In this document: positions 7,302-12,194 of the stretch, in pieces
How positions within the stretch are numbered: the first letter of the stretch is position 1
Layout of the letters: each line of letters starts with the position of its first letter
DNA from: Desulfobulbaceae bacterium
GTDB taxonomy: Bacteria; Desulfobacterota; Desulfobulbia; Desulfobulbales; Desulfobulbaceae
Assembly (NCBI GenBank): GCA_026986885.1
Contig: JALSNT010000258.1
Span: forward strand, 1-12,194
DNA length: 12,194 bases
Direction: 5' to 3'
Made by a program: the position numbers and the translations under genes
The notes under the pieces: generated by a model
Told to the model about the DNA's origin: nothing
Seen by the model: the letters and a program-made list of their open reading frames with translations, nothing else
The model's database searches: none

Positions 7302-8066
7302 ATGCATTTTGCAGGAATTGATATCGGCTCCCGCTCCATTGAACTGGTGGTCGTGGATGAGGCGGGAGAGATCGTCTCCACCCTTCAGACCGACACCGGC
7401 TTTGATCCCATGGCCGAGGCGGTAACGTTGACCGGACAATGCGATTATGACAACATCATGGCAACCGGATATGGCCGCAGTCTTTTTGAAATATCCTTTA
7501 ACGCCCCCACCGTCACGGAGATTAAGGCGCACGCGGTGGGGGCAAGGGCCCTGTTTCCTGATGCGGGCGCAATCCTGGATATCGGCGGCCAGGACTCCAA
7601 GGCTATTTCACTTTTCCCCAACGGCAAGGTAAAAAAATTCGAGATGAATGACCGCTGCGCCGCCGGCACGGGAAAATTTCTGGAGATCATGGCCGGCGCC
7701 CTTGGATTTACCGTTGATCAGTTCGGCCGAGAGGCCCTGCGTGCCGAAAAGGAACTTGCTGTTTCAAGCATGTGTACCGTTTTTGCCGAATCCGAAGTCA
7801 CCACCCTTATTGCCAGGGGAGAGGACAGACATGAGATCGCCCTTGGCCTCCATGCCAGTGTCACCCGGAGGGCGGCGTCCATGCTCAGCCGTATCTGTCC
7901 TGCGGGGGATATTGTGTTTAGCGGCGGGGTTGCGAAAAATCCGTGTATGGTTGCCCTGCTTGAACAAAAACTGGGACAAAAACTGCTGGTCGCCGATGAG
8001 CCGCAACTGACAGGCGCCCTCGGTGCGGCCCTGCTGGCCAAAGAAGAGGCCGGCAAAGAATTATAA
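7302..8066 (+). CDS. ATP-dependent reductase activator, BadF/BadG/BcrA/BcrD (HgdC, YjiL-like) family
   Basis: This 254-residue protein has an ASKHA (actin/Hsp70-like) ATPase fold. Phosphate-binding loops are GIDIGSRS (5-12) and DIGGQDSK (93-100); the adenosine-site block is FSGGVAKN (206-213). Cys119 in DRCAAGTGKF and Cys158 in SSMCTVFAESE are the two ligands that hold one [4Fe-4S] cluster between the subunits of a homodimer. ATP hydrolysis drives a single low-potential electron into the partner reductase, encoded 52 bp upstream on the same strand. ATG at 7302 was chosen because AAAGGA (7286-7291) lies 10 bases before it. A TTG at 7293 would sit only 1 base from that site. The length matches single-domain activators of 2-hydroxyacyl-CoA dehydratases and double-cubane reductases. 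No terminator follows closely; the hairpin at 8268-8291 may serve. Confidence 0.92.
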   Translation: MHFAGIDIGSRSIELVVVDEAGEIVSTLQTDTGFDPMAEAVTLTGQCDYDNIMATGYGRSLFEISFNAPTVTEIKAHAVGARALFPDAGAILDIGGQDSKAISLFPNGKVKKFEMNDRCAAGTGKFLEIMAGALGFTVDQFGREALRAEKELAVSSMCTVFAESEVTTLIARGEDRHEIALGLHASVTRRAASMLSRICPAGDIVFSGGVAKNPCMVALLEQKLGQKLLVADEPQLTGALGAALLAKEEAGKEL

Positions 8067-8196
8067 CAGCAGACGATATGATGACCAAGCCGGATATTTC
8101 ACAAAGGTCAAAAGCGAAAAGAATAAAAAAAGTGCCGGAGATGCGTTGATTTGCGCTCTACGTAGATGTCCCGAACACGCCCCCTGGCATAAGGGC

Positions 8197-8320
8197 AACA
8201 GAGGCGCGGAGCGCCGGATGGTTCGTCCCACCGCGGAGCGGTTGGACGAGAGAATACAAAAAGTCTTGTGACACCGCTCCTGCGGTGTCACTGTTTTGCT
8301 GGCGCTCCGCGCCCTGTGTA
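8197..8320. repeat. Compound REP/BIME-like element with four nested hairpins
   Basis: Two units face each other. The left unit has hairpin GGCGC-GGA-GCGCC (8203-8215), then a 12-bp stem with one mismatch around GGA (8223-8234 with 8238-8249). The right unit has a perfect 10-bp stem around TCCT (8268-8277 with 8282-8291), then GGCGC-TCC-GCGCC (8301-8313). The outer 13-base hairpins are exact reverse complements of each other. The inner ones share the ACCGC/GCGGT core. This head-to-head pairing of two units, each with a short and a long hairpin, is the layout of REP pairs (BIMEs). No transposase is in the window. The 8268-8291 stem is followed by TGTTTTGCT and could end the reductase operon's message. 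The stretch 8067-8196 shows nothing recognisable. Confidence 0.7.
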
Positions 8321-8360
8321 GAAACAGTATGCCGATATTCAACGATGGTTATCCATCCAT

Positions 8361-8393
8361 AAAAAAAGGCGGCGTCACGCAGGTGACGCCGCC
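8361..8393 (-). terminator. Rho-independent terminator, minus strand
   Basis: A perfect 11-bp stem, GGCGGCGTCAC (8368-8378) with GTGACGCCGCC (8383-8393), encloses a 4-base loop. Read on the minus strand it is followed by seven T (A-run 8361-8367). It lies 27 bp beyond the stop of the PEP-CTERM remnant and is its natural terminator, still intact although the gene is not. Confidence 0.9.
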
Positions 8394-8419
8394 GATAAAC
8401 CGGGTTATTTGAAAAAGGA

Positions 8420-8674
8420 TTATCTTTTGCTCTTTTTTCGGCGCATGCCGACAAGCCCGGCCCGGCCGGTGCCGAACAGCAGCATGGTGGCCGGTTCCGG
8501 GACGGGGACATTATTTTCGTTGATACGCAAGTTATCCACGCTTGGCCAGAAACCATTATAATGGGGAGCAAGACCTGGAGCGGTAAAAACTAGTTGAGAA
8601 ATATTGGCAGTTTTCACAGAAATGGTAAGCCAATTGTCCCAACTTGTATATTGGCGTAAATCAGCGGTTGTGCT
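8420..8674 (-). pseudogene. C-terminal remnant of a PEP-CTERM sorted protein
   Basis: The frame from 8674 to the TAA at 8420 encodes the end of a secreted, exosortase-processed protein. It has a domain tail with GFWPSVDNLRIN, a linker, the sorting signal VPEPATM, a hydrophobic span (LLFGTGRAGLVGM) and a basic end, RRKKSKR. No signal peptide or credible start exists. In-frame stops at 8675-8677 (TGA) and slightly upstream (TAA) cut it off from what still looks like a related sequence. A GTG at 8617 would give 65 residues lacking any export signal. The gene has lost its 5' part, and the palindromic repeat at 8761-8842 now occupies the region where it would have been. A functional small protein is the less likely alternative. 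The motif implies an exosortase elsewhere in the genome. Confidence 0.75.
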
Positions 8675-8760
8675 TCAGACTTCTGTGCCACTGGCTTAAG
8701 GTGAATATGGGAGAGCGCAGGGTATTTTACCATTGGCGGTTGCTTTTTTGGGGGTCAGAA

Positions 8761-8842
8761 GTAGGTCTGCTTGAGTTCCACGAAAGCGGACAAATGTGCG
8801 GTATCATTATTGTCCGGTTTCGCTCCACTCAACCAGACCTAC
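8761..8842. repeat. Long palindromic repeat, full copy
   Basis: The arms 8761-8793 and 8810-8842 are 33 bases each and match at 27 positions as an inverted repeat around a 16-base centre. They begin GTAGGTCTG and end CAGACCTAC. The right half (8799-8842) recurs exactly at 9117-9160. From memory, hairpins of the general form GTAGGTTGGGTTGAG...CGAAACCCAAC are widespread in bacterial intergenic DNA, and this resembles them. It is likely a non-autonomous mobile or REP-type palindrome. Confidence 0.75.
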
Positions 8843-8859
8843 ATTTTCTTTTTCTCATC

Positions 8860-8888
8860 TTGTCACCTCGCAGAGTAATTCTTACGAT
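8860..8888 (+). promoter_or_regulatory. Probable promoter of the AbrB-type antitoxin gene
   Basis: TTGTCA (8860-8865) and TACGAT (8883-8888) are 17 bases apart, a reasonable housekeeping promoter. It starts 18 bp to the right of the palindromic repeat. A strong ribosome binding site, GGGAGGAG (8906-8913), follows before the ATG at 8918. Confidence 0.45.
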
Positions 8889-8917
8889 ATGTTTATCGAT
8901 CATCCGGGAGGAGAAAA

Positions 8918-9184
8918 ATGCAGGCAACCATTTCAAGCACATATCAGGTTGTTATTCCAAAGCAGGTCCGGGAAAATTTTCATCTGAAACTTCAACAAAA
9001 GTTGACGGTCATAGAAAAAGACAAAATGCTTATTTTGATTCCGCCGACCTCCCTGGATTCCCTGCGGGGCATTGCTGCGGGCGCGAGAATCGACAATTAT
9101 CGGGACAAAATGTGTACGGTATCATTATTGTCCGGTTTCGCTCCACTCAACCAGACCTACTTTAAGTTAAATGGGGTTAAGTGA
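8918..9184 (+). CDS. AbrB/MazE-type antitoxin, orphan, with repeat-derived C-terminus
   Basis: This 88-residue protein starts with a swapped-hairpin SpoVT-AbrB DNA-binding domain: MQATISSTYQVVIPKQVREN (1-20), then the second strand block KLTVIEKDKMLILIPP (28-43). Residues 44-64, SLDSLRGIAAG...NYRDK, are the usual toxin-binding tail of this antitoxin type. Relatives normally end within a few residues of that point. Here translation continues through the second repeat copy (9117-9160, residues 67-81) and stops at 9184. The natural end is probably replaced by a tail beginning CTVSLLSGFAPLNQ. Such antitoxins are normally followed by a PIN or MazF-like toxin. None is present, and the next gene is convergent with an 8-bp overlap. 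It may still bind DNA, but it has no local partner. Confidence 0.8.
   Translation: MQATISSTYQVVIPKQVRENFHLKLQQKLTVIEKDKMLILIPPTSLDSLRGIAAGARIDNYRDKMCTVSLLSGFAPLNQTYFKLNGVK
9103..9160. repeat. Second, half copy of the palindromic repeat inside the antitoxin gene
   Basis: Positions 9117-9160 (44 bases) are identical and in the same orientation to 8799-8842. The similarity extends left with small gaps to GGACAAAATGTG (9103-9114 against GGACAAATGTG at 8788-8798). The left arm of the palindrome is missing. The two copies form direct repeats that bracket the antitoxin gene. Confidence 0.85.
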
Positions 9185-9665
9185 TGATATCTTTCAAACT
9201 CAGCATTAATGTCATTGGATCCAGAGGTGATTCAAGAAAGCCGTTGCAAAGATAAAAGCTTTTTGCGTCCATGGATAAAGCATGTACAAGAAGCGCACGG
9301 ATGCCGACTTGTTGTGATATATTTAAAGTCCGCAGTACCGCATCTTTCAAGAGCCCTGAACCCACCCCGGATTTTTGCCGATTTTTATCAACCCCAAGCC
9401 GACCCAGAACCATGACGGGTATGGGTTCCGGCATGTTTCTTTTTATTTTCCCTGGAGCCTGTTGCCTCAATACACTACCAACGGCGAGGGAATAATAACC
9501 AATGACATCCATCTCCTCACAGACCACAAAAGTTCGAGAAGCTCCGGATGTTTCATTTTTCAGCGCCCGCCGTTGGAGCCACTCATTCAACGAAGCAACA
9601 CCACAATCAAAGTCGGCAATGTTGTGTTGTGCAGTAATGGGCGCCGGTTGCGTTAATCGTCCCAT
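9177..9665 (-). CDS. tacT: GNAT-family toxin, TacT-like
   Basis: This 162-residue acetyltransferase belongs to the TacT/AtaT-type toxins, which acetylate the amino group of charged aminoacyl-tRNA and stop translation. The acetyl-CoA pyrophosphate loop QKSGVG (97-102, QxxGxG) follows VLGRLGVD (86-93). Tyr138 in SFYLCNGF is in the position of the catalytic tyrosine, and VHALSMDAK (127-135) is a family block. The N-terminal FDCGVASLNEWLQRRA is typical. It starts 13 bp inside the antitoxin gene, the usual coupled order of antitoxin first, toxin second. All visible catalytic features are intact, so it is probably active and controlled by its antitoxin. It is convergent with the AbrB-type gene (8-bp overlap). 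The region is visibly richer in A+T than the flanking lipid genes, in keeping with transfer. Confidence 0.9.
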   Translation of the reverse strand: MGRLTQPAPITAQHNIADFDCGVASLNEWLQRRALKNETSGASRTFVVCEEMDVIGYYSLAVGSVLRQQAPGKIKRNMPEPIPVMVLGRLGVDKNRQKSGVGSGLLKDAVLRTLNISQQVGIRALLVHALSMDAKSFYLCNGFLESPLDPMTLMLSLKDIIT

Positions 9666-9928
9666 GGAGATTGCCGGGCAAGGAGTTTGCGTAAGTTCGG
9701 ATTATTTTTGACGGGAGCGGCCAGTGCCTCTTCAAATGTTTTAAAATCATCATCTTTCAAGAAAAAAATTCGTTGATCAAGCAAAACATTTTCGGCTTCC
9801 CGACAGGCGGCTTCCAGGATAAATTCAGATCGATTTTTTTTTATTATTGTTGCCGCCCTGTCAATCAAGTCTCTTTGAGAAGGCAATGCACGTATGTTGA
9901 TGGGAGCTTTTCGGATTTCTCCAGTCAT
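9653..9928 (-). CDS. tacA: DUF1778 ribbon-helix-helix antitoxin, TacA-like
   Basis: This 91-residue antitoxin starts from ATG at 9928, chosen because AAGGAG lies just upstream on the same strand. The frame stays open to 9994, but that extension would run through the promoter. The N-terminal RHH part has the strand APINIRAL (8-15) and helices through NRSEFILEAACREAENVL (32-49), which dimerise and bind the operator. The C-terminal part, FFLKDDDFKTFEEALAAP (55-72) then NPNLRKLL (76-83), is the toxin-neutralising tail that wraps the GNAT toxin. The stop lies inside the toxin gene. The pair is expected to repress its own promoter, with repression depending on the toxin-antitoxin ratio. Confidence 0.92.
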   Translation of the reverse strand: MTGEIRKAPINIRALPSQRDLIDRAATIIKKNRSEFILEAACREAENVLLDQRIFFLKDDDFKTFEEALAAPVKNNPNLRKLLARQSPWDD

Positions 9929-9953
9929 TGTTTTTCTCCTTATTGATGCGATT

Positions 9954-9994
9954 GTGTATGCAATCAATATACACTCGCGTGTGTCGATTGTCAA
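9954..9994 (-). promoter_or_regulatory. Strong promoter and likely operator of the TacA-TacT pair
   Basis: On the minus strand TTGACA (9989-9994) and TATATT (9966-9971) are exactly 17 bases apart, near consensus. An inverted repeat, GTGTAT (9954-9959) with ATACAC (9969-9974), overlaps the -10 box. A second short one, ACAC-TCGC-GTGT (9971-9982), lies in the spacer. These are plausible binding sites for the RHH antitoxin, so repression would block polymerase directly. Confidence 0.7.
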
Positions 9995-10014
9995 TACCGA
10001 GGCACGCTCTACAG

Positions 10015-11706
10015 TTAACTTGACCAGGTCGCGCCCCAGCTACCTGGCCCCATGTGGACGCCCGAGGTCAGGGAGAGGGGAACTGTCAGGATCTCAGCGG
10101 AGGGCCGCAGTTGCCTGATTTCGGGTAGTACCTCGTCCTTCACCCAGAGCTGGTTGTCTGAATACTCAAGGAGGATGACCGGGGGGTTCCCGGTTTTTTC
10201 CAACTGTTCCAGGACAAATGTGAGCTGACCCATACGGCTGTGACGCATGGCTGCCGTATGTACGCCTTCGGGCCGGGGGCTGATGATCGGTTTGCTGTGA
10301 ATGAGGTTGCCGAAAAATCCTCTCGTTGTTGAAAGTCGTCCGCCGGCAACCAGGTATTTCAGGGTATCAATACAGATATATTCACAGGTATTGCGGCAGC
10401 ATTGTTCGGCAAAGGTGATGATTCTTTGCGGATCATCATTTTTTTCAGCAAAACGGGCGACCTGCAGGGCGATCAGGCCCAGGCGGCCCGAGGCGGCGCC
10501 GGTGTCGATCACGTGCAGTCGGTTTTCCGGGTCATGTTCTGCTTTCCAGGCCGTGACCGTGCTGAAATTGCCGGTAAAGGCGGAACCGACGCAGAGGTAG
10601 AGACAGCGGTCAAACCGTTGCAGCATGCCCGCGTAAATCTGCTGCTGTTCAAAGATAGATGCCTGGGCCGTGGATACCCGGGCGCCCTCGCGCAGGAGCC
10701 GGTATATCTCCTCCTGCCTGCACAGGGATTCGGGCCGGGCCTGTTGGTCATGGACAATGAAGGAATCGAGCAGGCTGATGCCGTACTGGTCGGCAAGATT
10801 TTTCGGCAGGGAACCGGCCGCATCGGTCAATAGATGGAGAGCCTGCCGGTGGCGTTGGTTGAGGCGGGCTGTCTGTTGCCGGTCAATGGGTTCTTCCCGC
10901 CAGTTTGTGATTTTGCCCAGTCCGGCAAGCCGGGTTTTGAGTTGTTGCTGGTCTTGGGTGTGGATGTGTATCTTCAGCCGGTCATCCAGCGGCTGAACGA
11001 CCACGCTGGCGCCGAATTGCCGGATTTCGGCAAGATTGCTCTCTGTGGCCTCTATCCGCAGGGTGGCGTCGATGCAGAATCGATCCTGTTCCCTGTATTC
11101 AGGATGGTCACGGGGAGAGAGACGGCCGGAAAAATAGCGGAGCGGTTCGATCCGAATCTGTTTTTTCCCCGTAATTTTTTGAAAAAAACCGGAAAAAAAG
11201 ATATACATGGCCAGCGCTCCGGCATCGACCACCCCGGCCTGTGTTAGTGCCGGCAGCAGATCCATGCCGCTGATGACCGCCTGTCGCATTGCTTTTTCCA
11301 GAGGTGAATAATCTGTTTCGTTTCGGGCCAACGCATCCGCGAGGGCGCCAAGGACATCCAGCATGGCGCCGGGACGGGGTTCGGCCACGGCCTCTCTGGC
11401 CCGGTCCCTGCCGAGGGCAGCCATTTCAGCTAATTGTTCAGGTCGTTTTGCTTTGGTAAAGGGCAGGAAAAAGGCAGCCGCGATATTGCCGGAGTTGCCG
11501 ATGGCCGCGCGTCGCAGTTGCTCGGCGAGATCTTTTTTGTTTTCATTTTTGTTGTTGTCCGTCTGCCGGAGGGGACTGAGGCTGATACGCAGGTTGGCGC
11601 CGGTGTCGCCGTCGGCCACGGGGAATACATTGATCCGGTCGATCAGTTCGGACCAGGCGGCCATGCTCGCGTAACCGGCGGCCAGGGCATGCCGTATTTC
11701 GCTCAT
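10015..11706 (-). CDS. Fused fatty-acid kinase: DAK2 (FakA-like) plus DegV (FakB-like)
   Basis: This 563-residue protein joins two partners that are separate in Firmicutes. Residues 1-200 form the DAK2 kinase domain: NVFPVADGDTGANL (26-39, metal/ATP aspartates 32 and 34), GNSGN (70-74), GAMLDVL (113-119) and GVVDAGA (158-164). Residues 205-280 match the FakA middle domain (RFCIDATLRI; LKIHIHTQD). Residues 288-563 are a DegV fatty-acid-binding domain: LLTDAAGSLP (292-301), STAQAS (345-350), GSAFTGNFSTV (374-384), TLKYLVAGGRLS (448-459), KPIISP (472-477) and HMGPGSWG (551-558). FakA phosphorylates the fatty acid held by FakB to acyl-phosphate. A fused form could hand substrate over within one chain. 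It overlaps the AMP-ligase stop by 4 bp (ATGA, 11703-11706), so the two are probably made together. Loss of kinase activity cannot be excluded from sequence, but the key residues are present. Confidence 0.9.
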   Translation of the reverse strand: MSEIRHALAAGYASMAAWSELIDRINVFPVADGDTGANLRISLSPLRQTDNNKNENKKDLAEQLRRAAIGNSGNIAAAFFLPFTKAKRPEQLAEMAALGRDRAREAVAEPRPGAMLDVLGALADALARNETDYSPLEKAMRQAVISGMDLLPALTQAGVVDAGALAMYIFFSGFFQKITGKKQIRIEPLRYFSGRLSPRDHPEYREQDRFCIDATLRIEATESNLAEIRQFGASVVVQPLDDRLKIHIHTQDQQQLKTRLAGLGKITNWREEPIDRQQTARLNQRHRQALHLLTDAAGSLPKNLADQYGISLLDSFIVHDQQARPESLCRQEEIYRLLREGARVSTAQASIFEQQQIYAGMLQRFDRCLYLCVGSAFTGNFSTVTAWKAEHDPENRLHVIDTGAASGRLGLIALQVARFAEKNDDPQRIITFAEQCCRNTCEYICIDTLKYLVAGGRLSTTRGFFGNLIHSKPIISPRPEGVHTAAMRHSRMGQLTFVLEQLEKTGNPPVILLEYSDNQLWVKDEVLPEIRQLRPSAEILTVPLSLTSGVHMGPGSWGATWSS

Positions 11707-12194
11707 TGTTGCAGCAGTTTCAGGATGGCGGGCCGGTCGTATTTGCCGTTGGCCCGGATTGGTATCCGGTCGGTGTGCCGTAATATTTTCGGCCGGGCAT
11801 GGGGTTCCAGCCGGTCGGTGAGCATGGCTTTCACCTTTTTGAGATCAGCTGTTCCCTGGATCAGGGCGCCGATCACTTCGCCGCGACCACCCGGATCGGT
11901 CAGCGACAGAACCACACACTCTTCCATCCCGGTGATCCGGCAAATCTGTTCCCGGATTTCTTCCAGGTCCACCCGTTTGCCGCCCACCTTGGCGATGGTA
12001 TCTGTCCGCCCCATGGGCAGAAATCCTCCCGAACGCATTTCCACCCGGTCGGCTGATATAAAAAAACCATCCTTTGTCCGCGGCAGATCAGGCGAAAGAA
12101 AAGGTGAACGCACGGTTAGCCGGTTGTCCCGGCTCTGCAGGTCAACCGGTGCAAAGGGGGTAAATATCTTCTCATTCAGAGCGCGGTTGCGGAT
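11703..12194 (-). CDS. Acyl-AMP ligase / acyl-CoA synthetase, C-terminal part (5' end outside window)
   Basis: The minus-strand frame is open from the right edge to a TGA at 11703, giving 163 residues. It is the end of an ANL-superfamily adenylating enzyme. The A7-like block FFISADRVEM (44-53) and the hinge/A8 block GRTDTIAKVGGKRVDLEEI (62-80) lead into the mobile C-terminal domain. The A10 lysine is Lys151 in PIRANGKYDR (145-154). The adenylate-forming core lies outside the window, so substrate cannot be judged. A GTG at 12113 is internal and is not the start. Enzymes of this subtype, with sequence like RLTVRSPFLSP before the hinge, occur in aryl-polyene-like and fatty-acyl clusters, where they activate an acid for loading on an ACP. 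Close coupling to the fatty-acid kinase fusion suggests a shared acid substrate. Confidence 0.88.
   Translation of the reverse strand: MRNRALNEKIFTPFAPVDLQSRDNRLTVRSPFLSPDLPRTKDGFFISADRVEMRSGGFLPMGRTDTIAKVGGKRVDLEEIREQICRITGMEECVVLSLTDPGGRGEVIGALIQGTADLKKVKAMLTDRLEPHARPKILRHTDRIPIRANGKYDRPAILKLLQQ

Noticed and set aside
6578..7381. A 267-residue minus-strand open frame opposite the reductase
   Set aside because: It mirrors the reductase coding sequence and shows no motif of its own.
8799..9160. CRISPR-like reading of the repeated 44-base segment
   Set aside because: There are only two copies. They are separated by a whole antitoxin gene, and one is part of a larger palindrome. There is no regular spacing and no cas gene.
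1..12194. tRNA, rRNA or known riboswitch
   Set aside because: No cloverleaf, rRNA-like stretch or recognisable riboswitch core was seen by eye. A covariance-model scan would be needed to exclude small RNAs.

Overview
The window looks like the chromosome of an anaerobic Gram-negative bacterium, most likely a delta-proteobacterium (Desulfobacterota). The oxygen-sensitive double-cubane reductase and its ATP-dependent activator point to an anaerobe. A PEP-CTERM sorting tail and an LpxL-like acyltransferase point to a Gram-negative envelope. This placement is inferred from gene content and style, not from a phylogenetic marker.

Layout. (1) Positions 1-4481, minus strand: a tightly packed run, read right to left, of family 2 glycosyltransferase, LpxL/HtrB-like acyltransferase, acyl carrier protein, ketosynthase, PlsC-like acyltransferase and a B12-binding radical SAM protein cut by the left edge. 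Several junctions overlap by 4-20 bp. (2) 4493-5626, minus: a DUF4143-type ATPase at the head of that run, behind a palindrome and a possible leaderless promoter. (3) 5972-8066, plus: a two-gene operon for a single-subunit double-cubane-cluster reductase and its BadF/HgdC-type activator. (4) 8067-8917: non-coding DNA with a compound REP/BIME-like element, a clean terminator for the minus strand, the remains of a PEP-CTERM gene and a long palindromic repeat. (5) 8918-9184, plus: an orphan AbrB-type antitoxin whose C-terminal end is formed by a second copy of half that repeat. (6) 9177-9928, minus: a TacA-TacT (DUF1778/GNAT) toxin-antitoxin pair with a strong promoter. (7) 10015-12194, minus: a fused fatty-acid kinase (DAK2/FakA plus DegV/FakB) coupled by a 4-bp overlap to an acyl-AMP ligase cut by the right edge.

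How the parts fit. Regions 1 and 7 carry complementary functions. Acid activation (AMP ligase, fatty-acid kinase/binding protein), a carrier (ACP), chain extension (KS), two O/N-acyltransferases and a sugar transferase resemble the tool-kit of aryl-polyene-like or other specialised envelope-lipid clusters. No ketoreductase or dehydratase lies in the window, so the product cannot be named. Regions 2-6 look like accessory DNA lying between the two blocks: ATPase, redox operon, repeats, a gene fragment and toxin-antitoxin genes. The least ordinary parts are the FakA-FakB fusion beside an acyl-AMP ligase, the stand-alone double-cubane reductase, and the repeat that has rewritten the end of the antitoxin gene.
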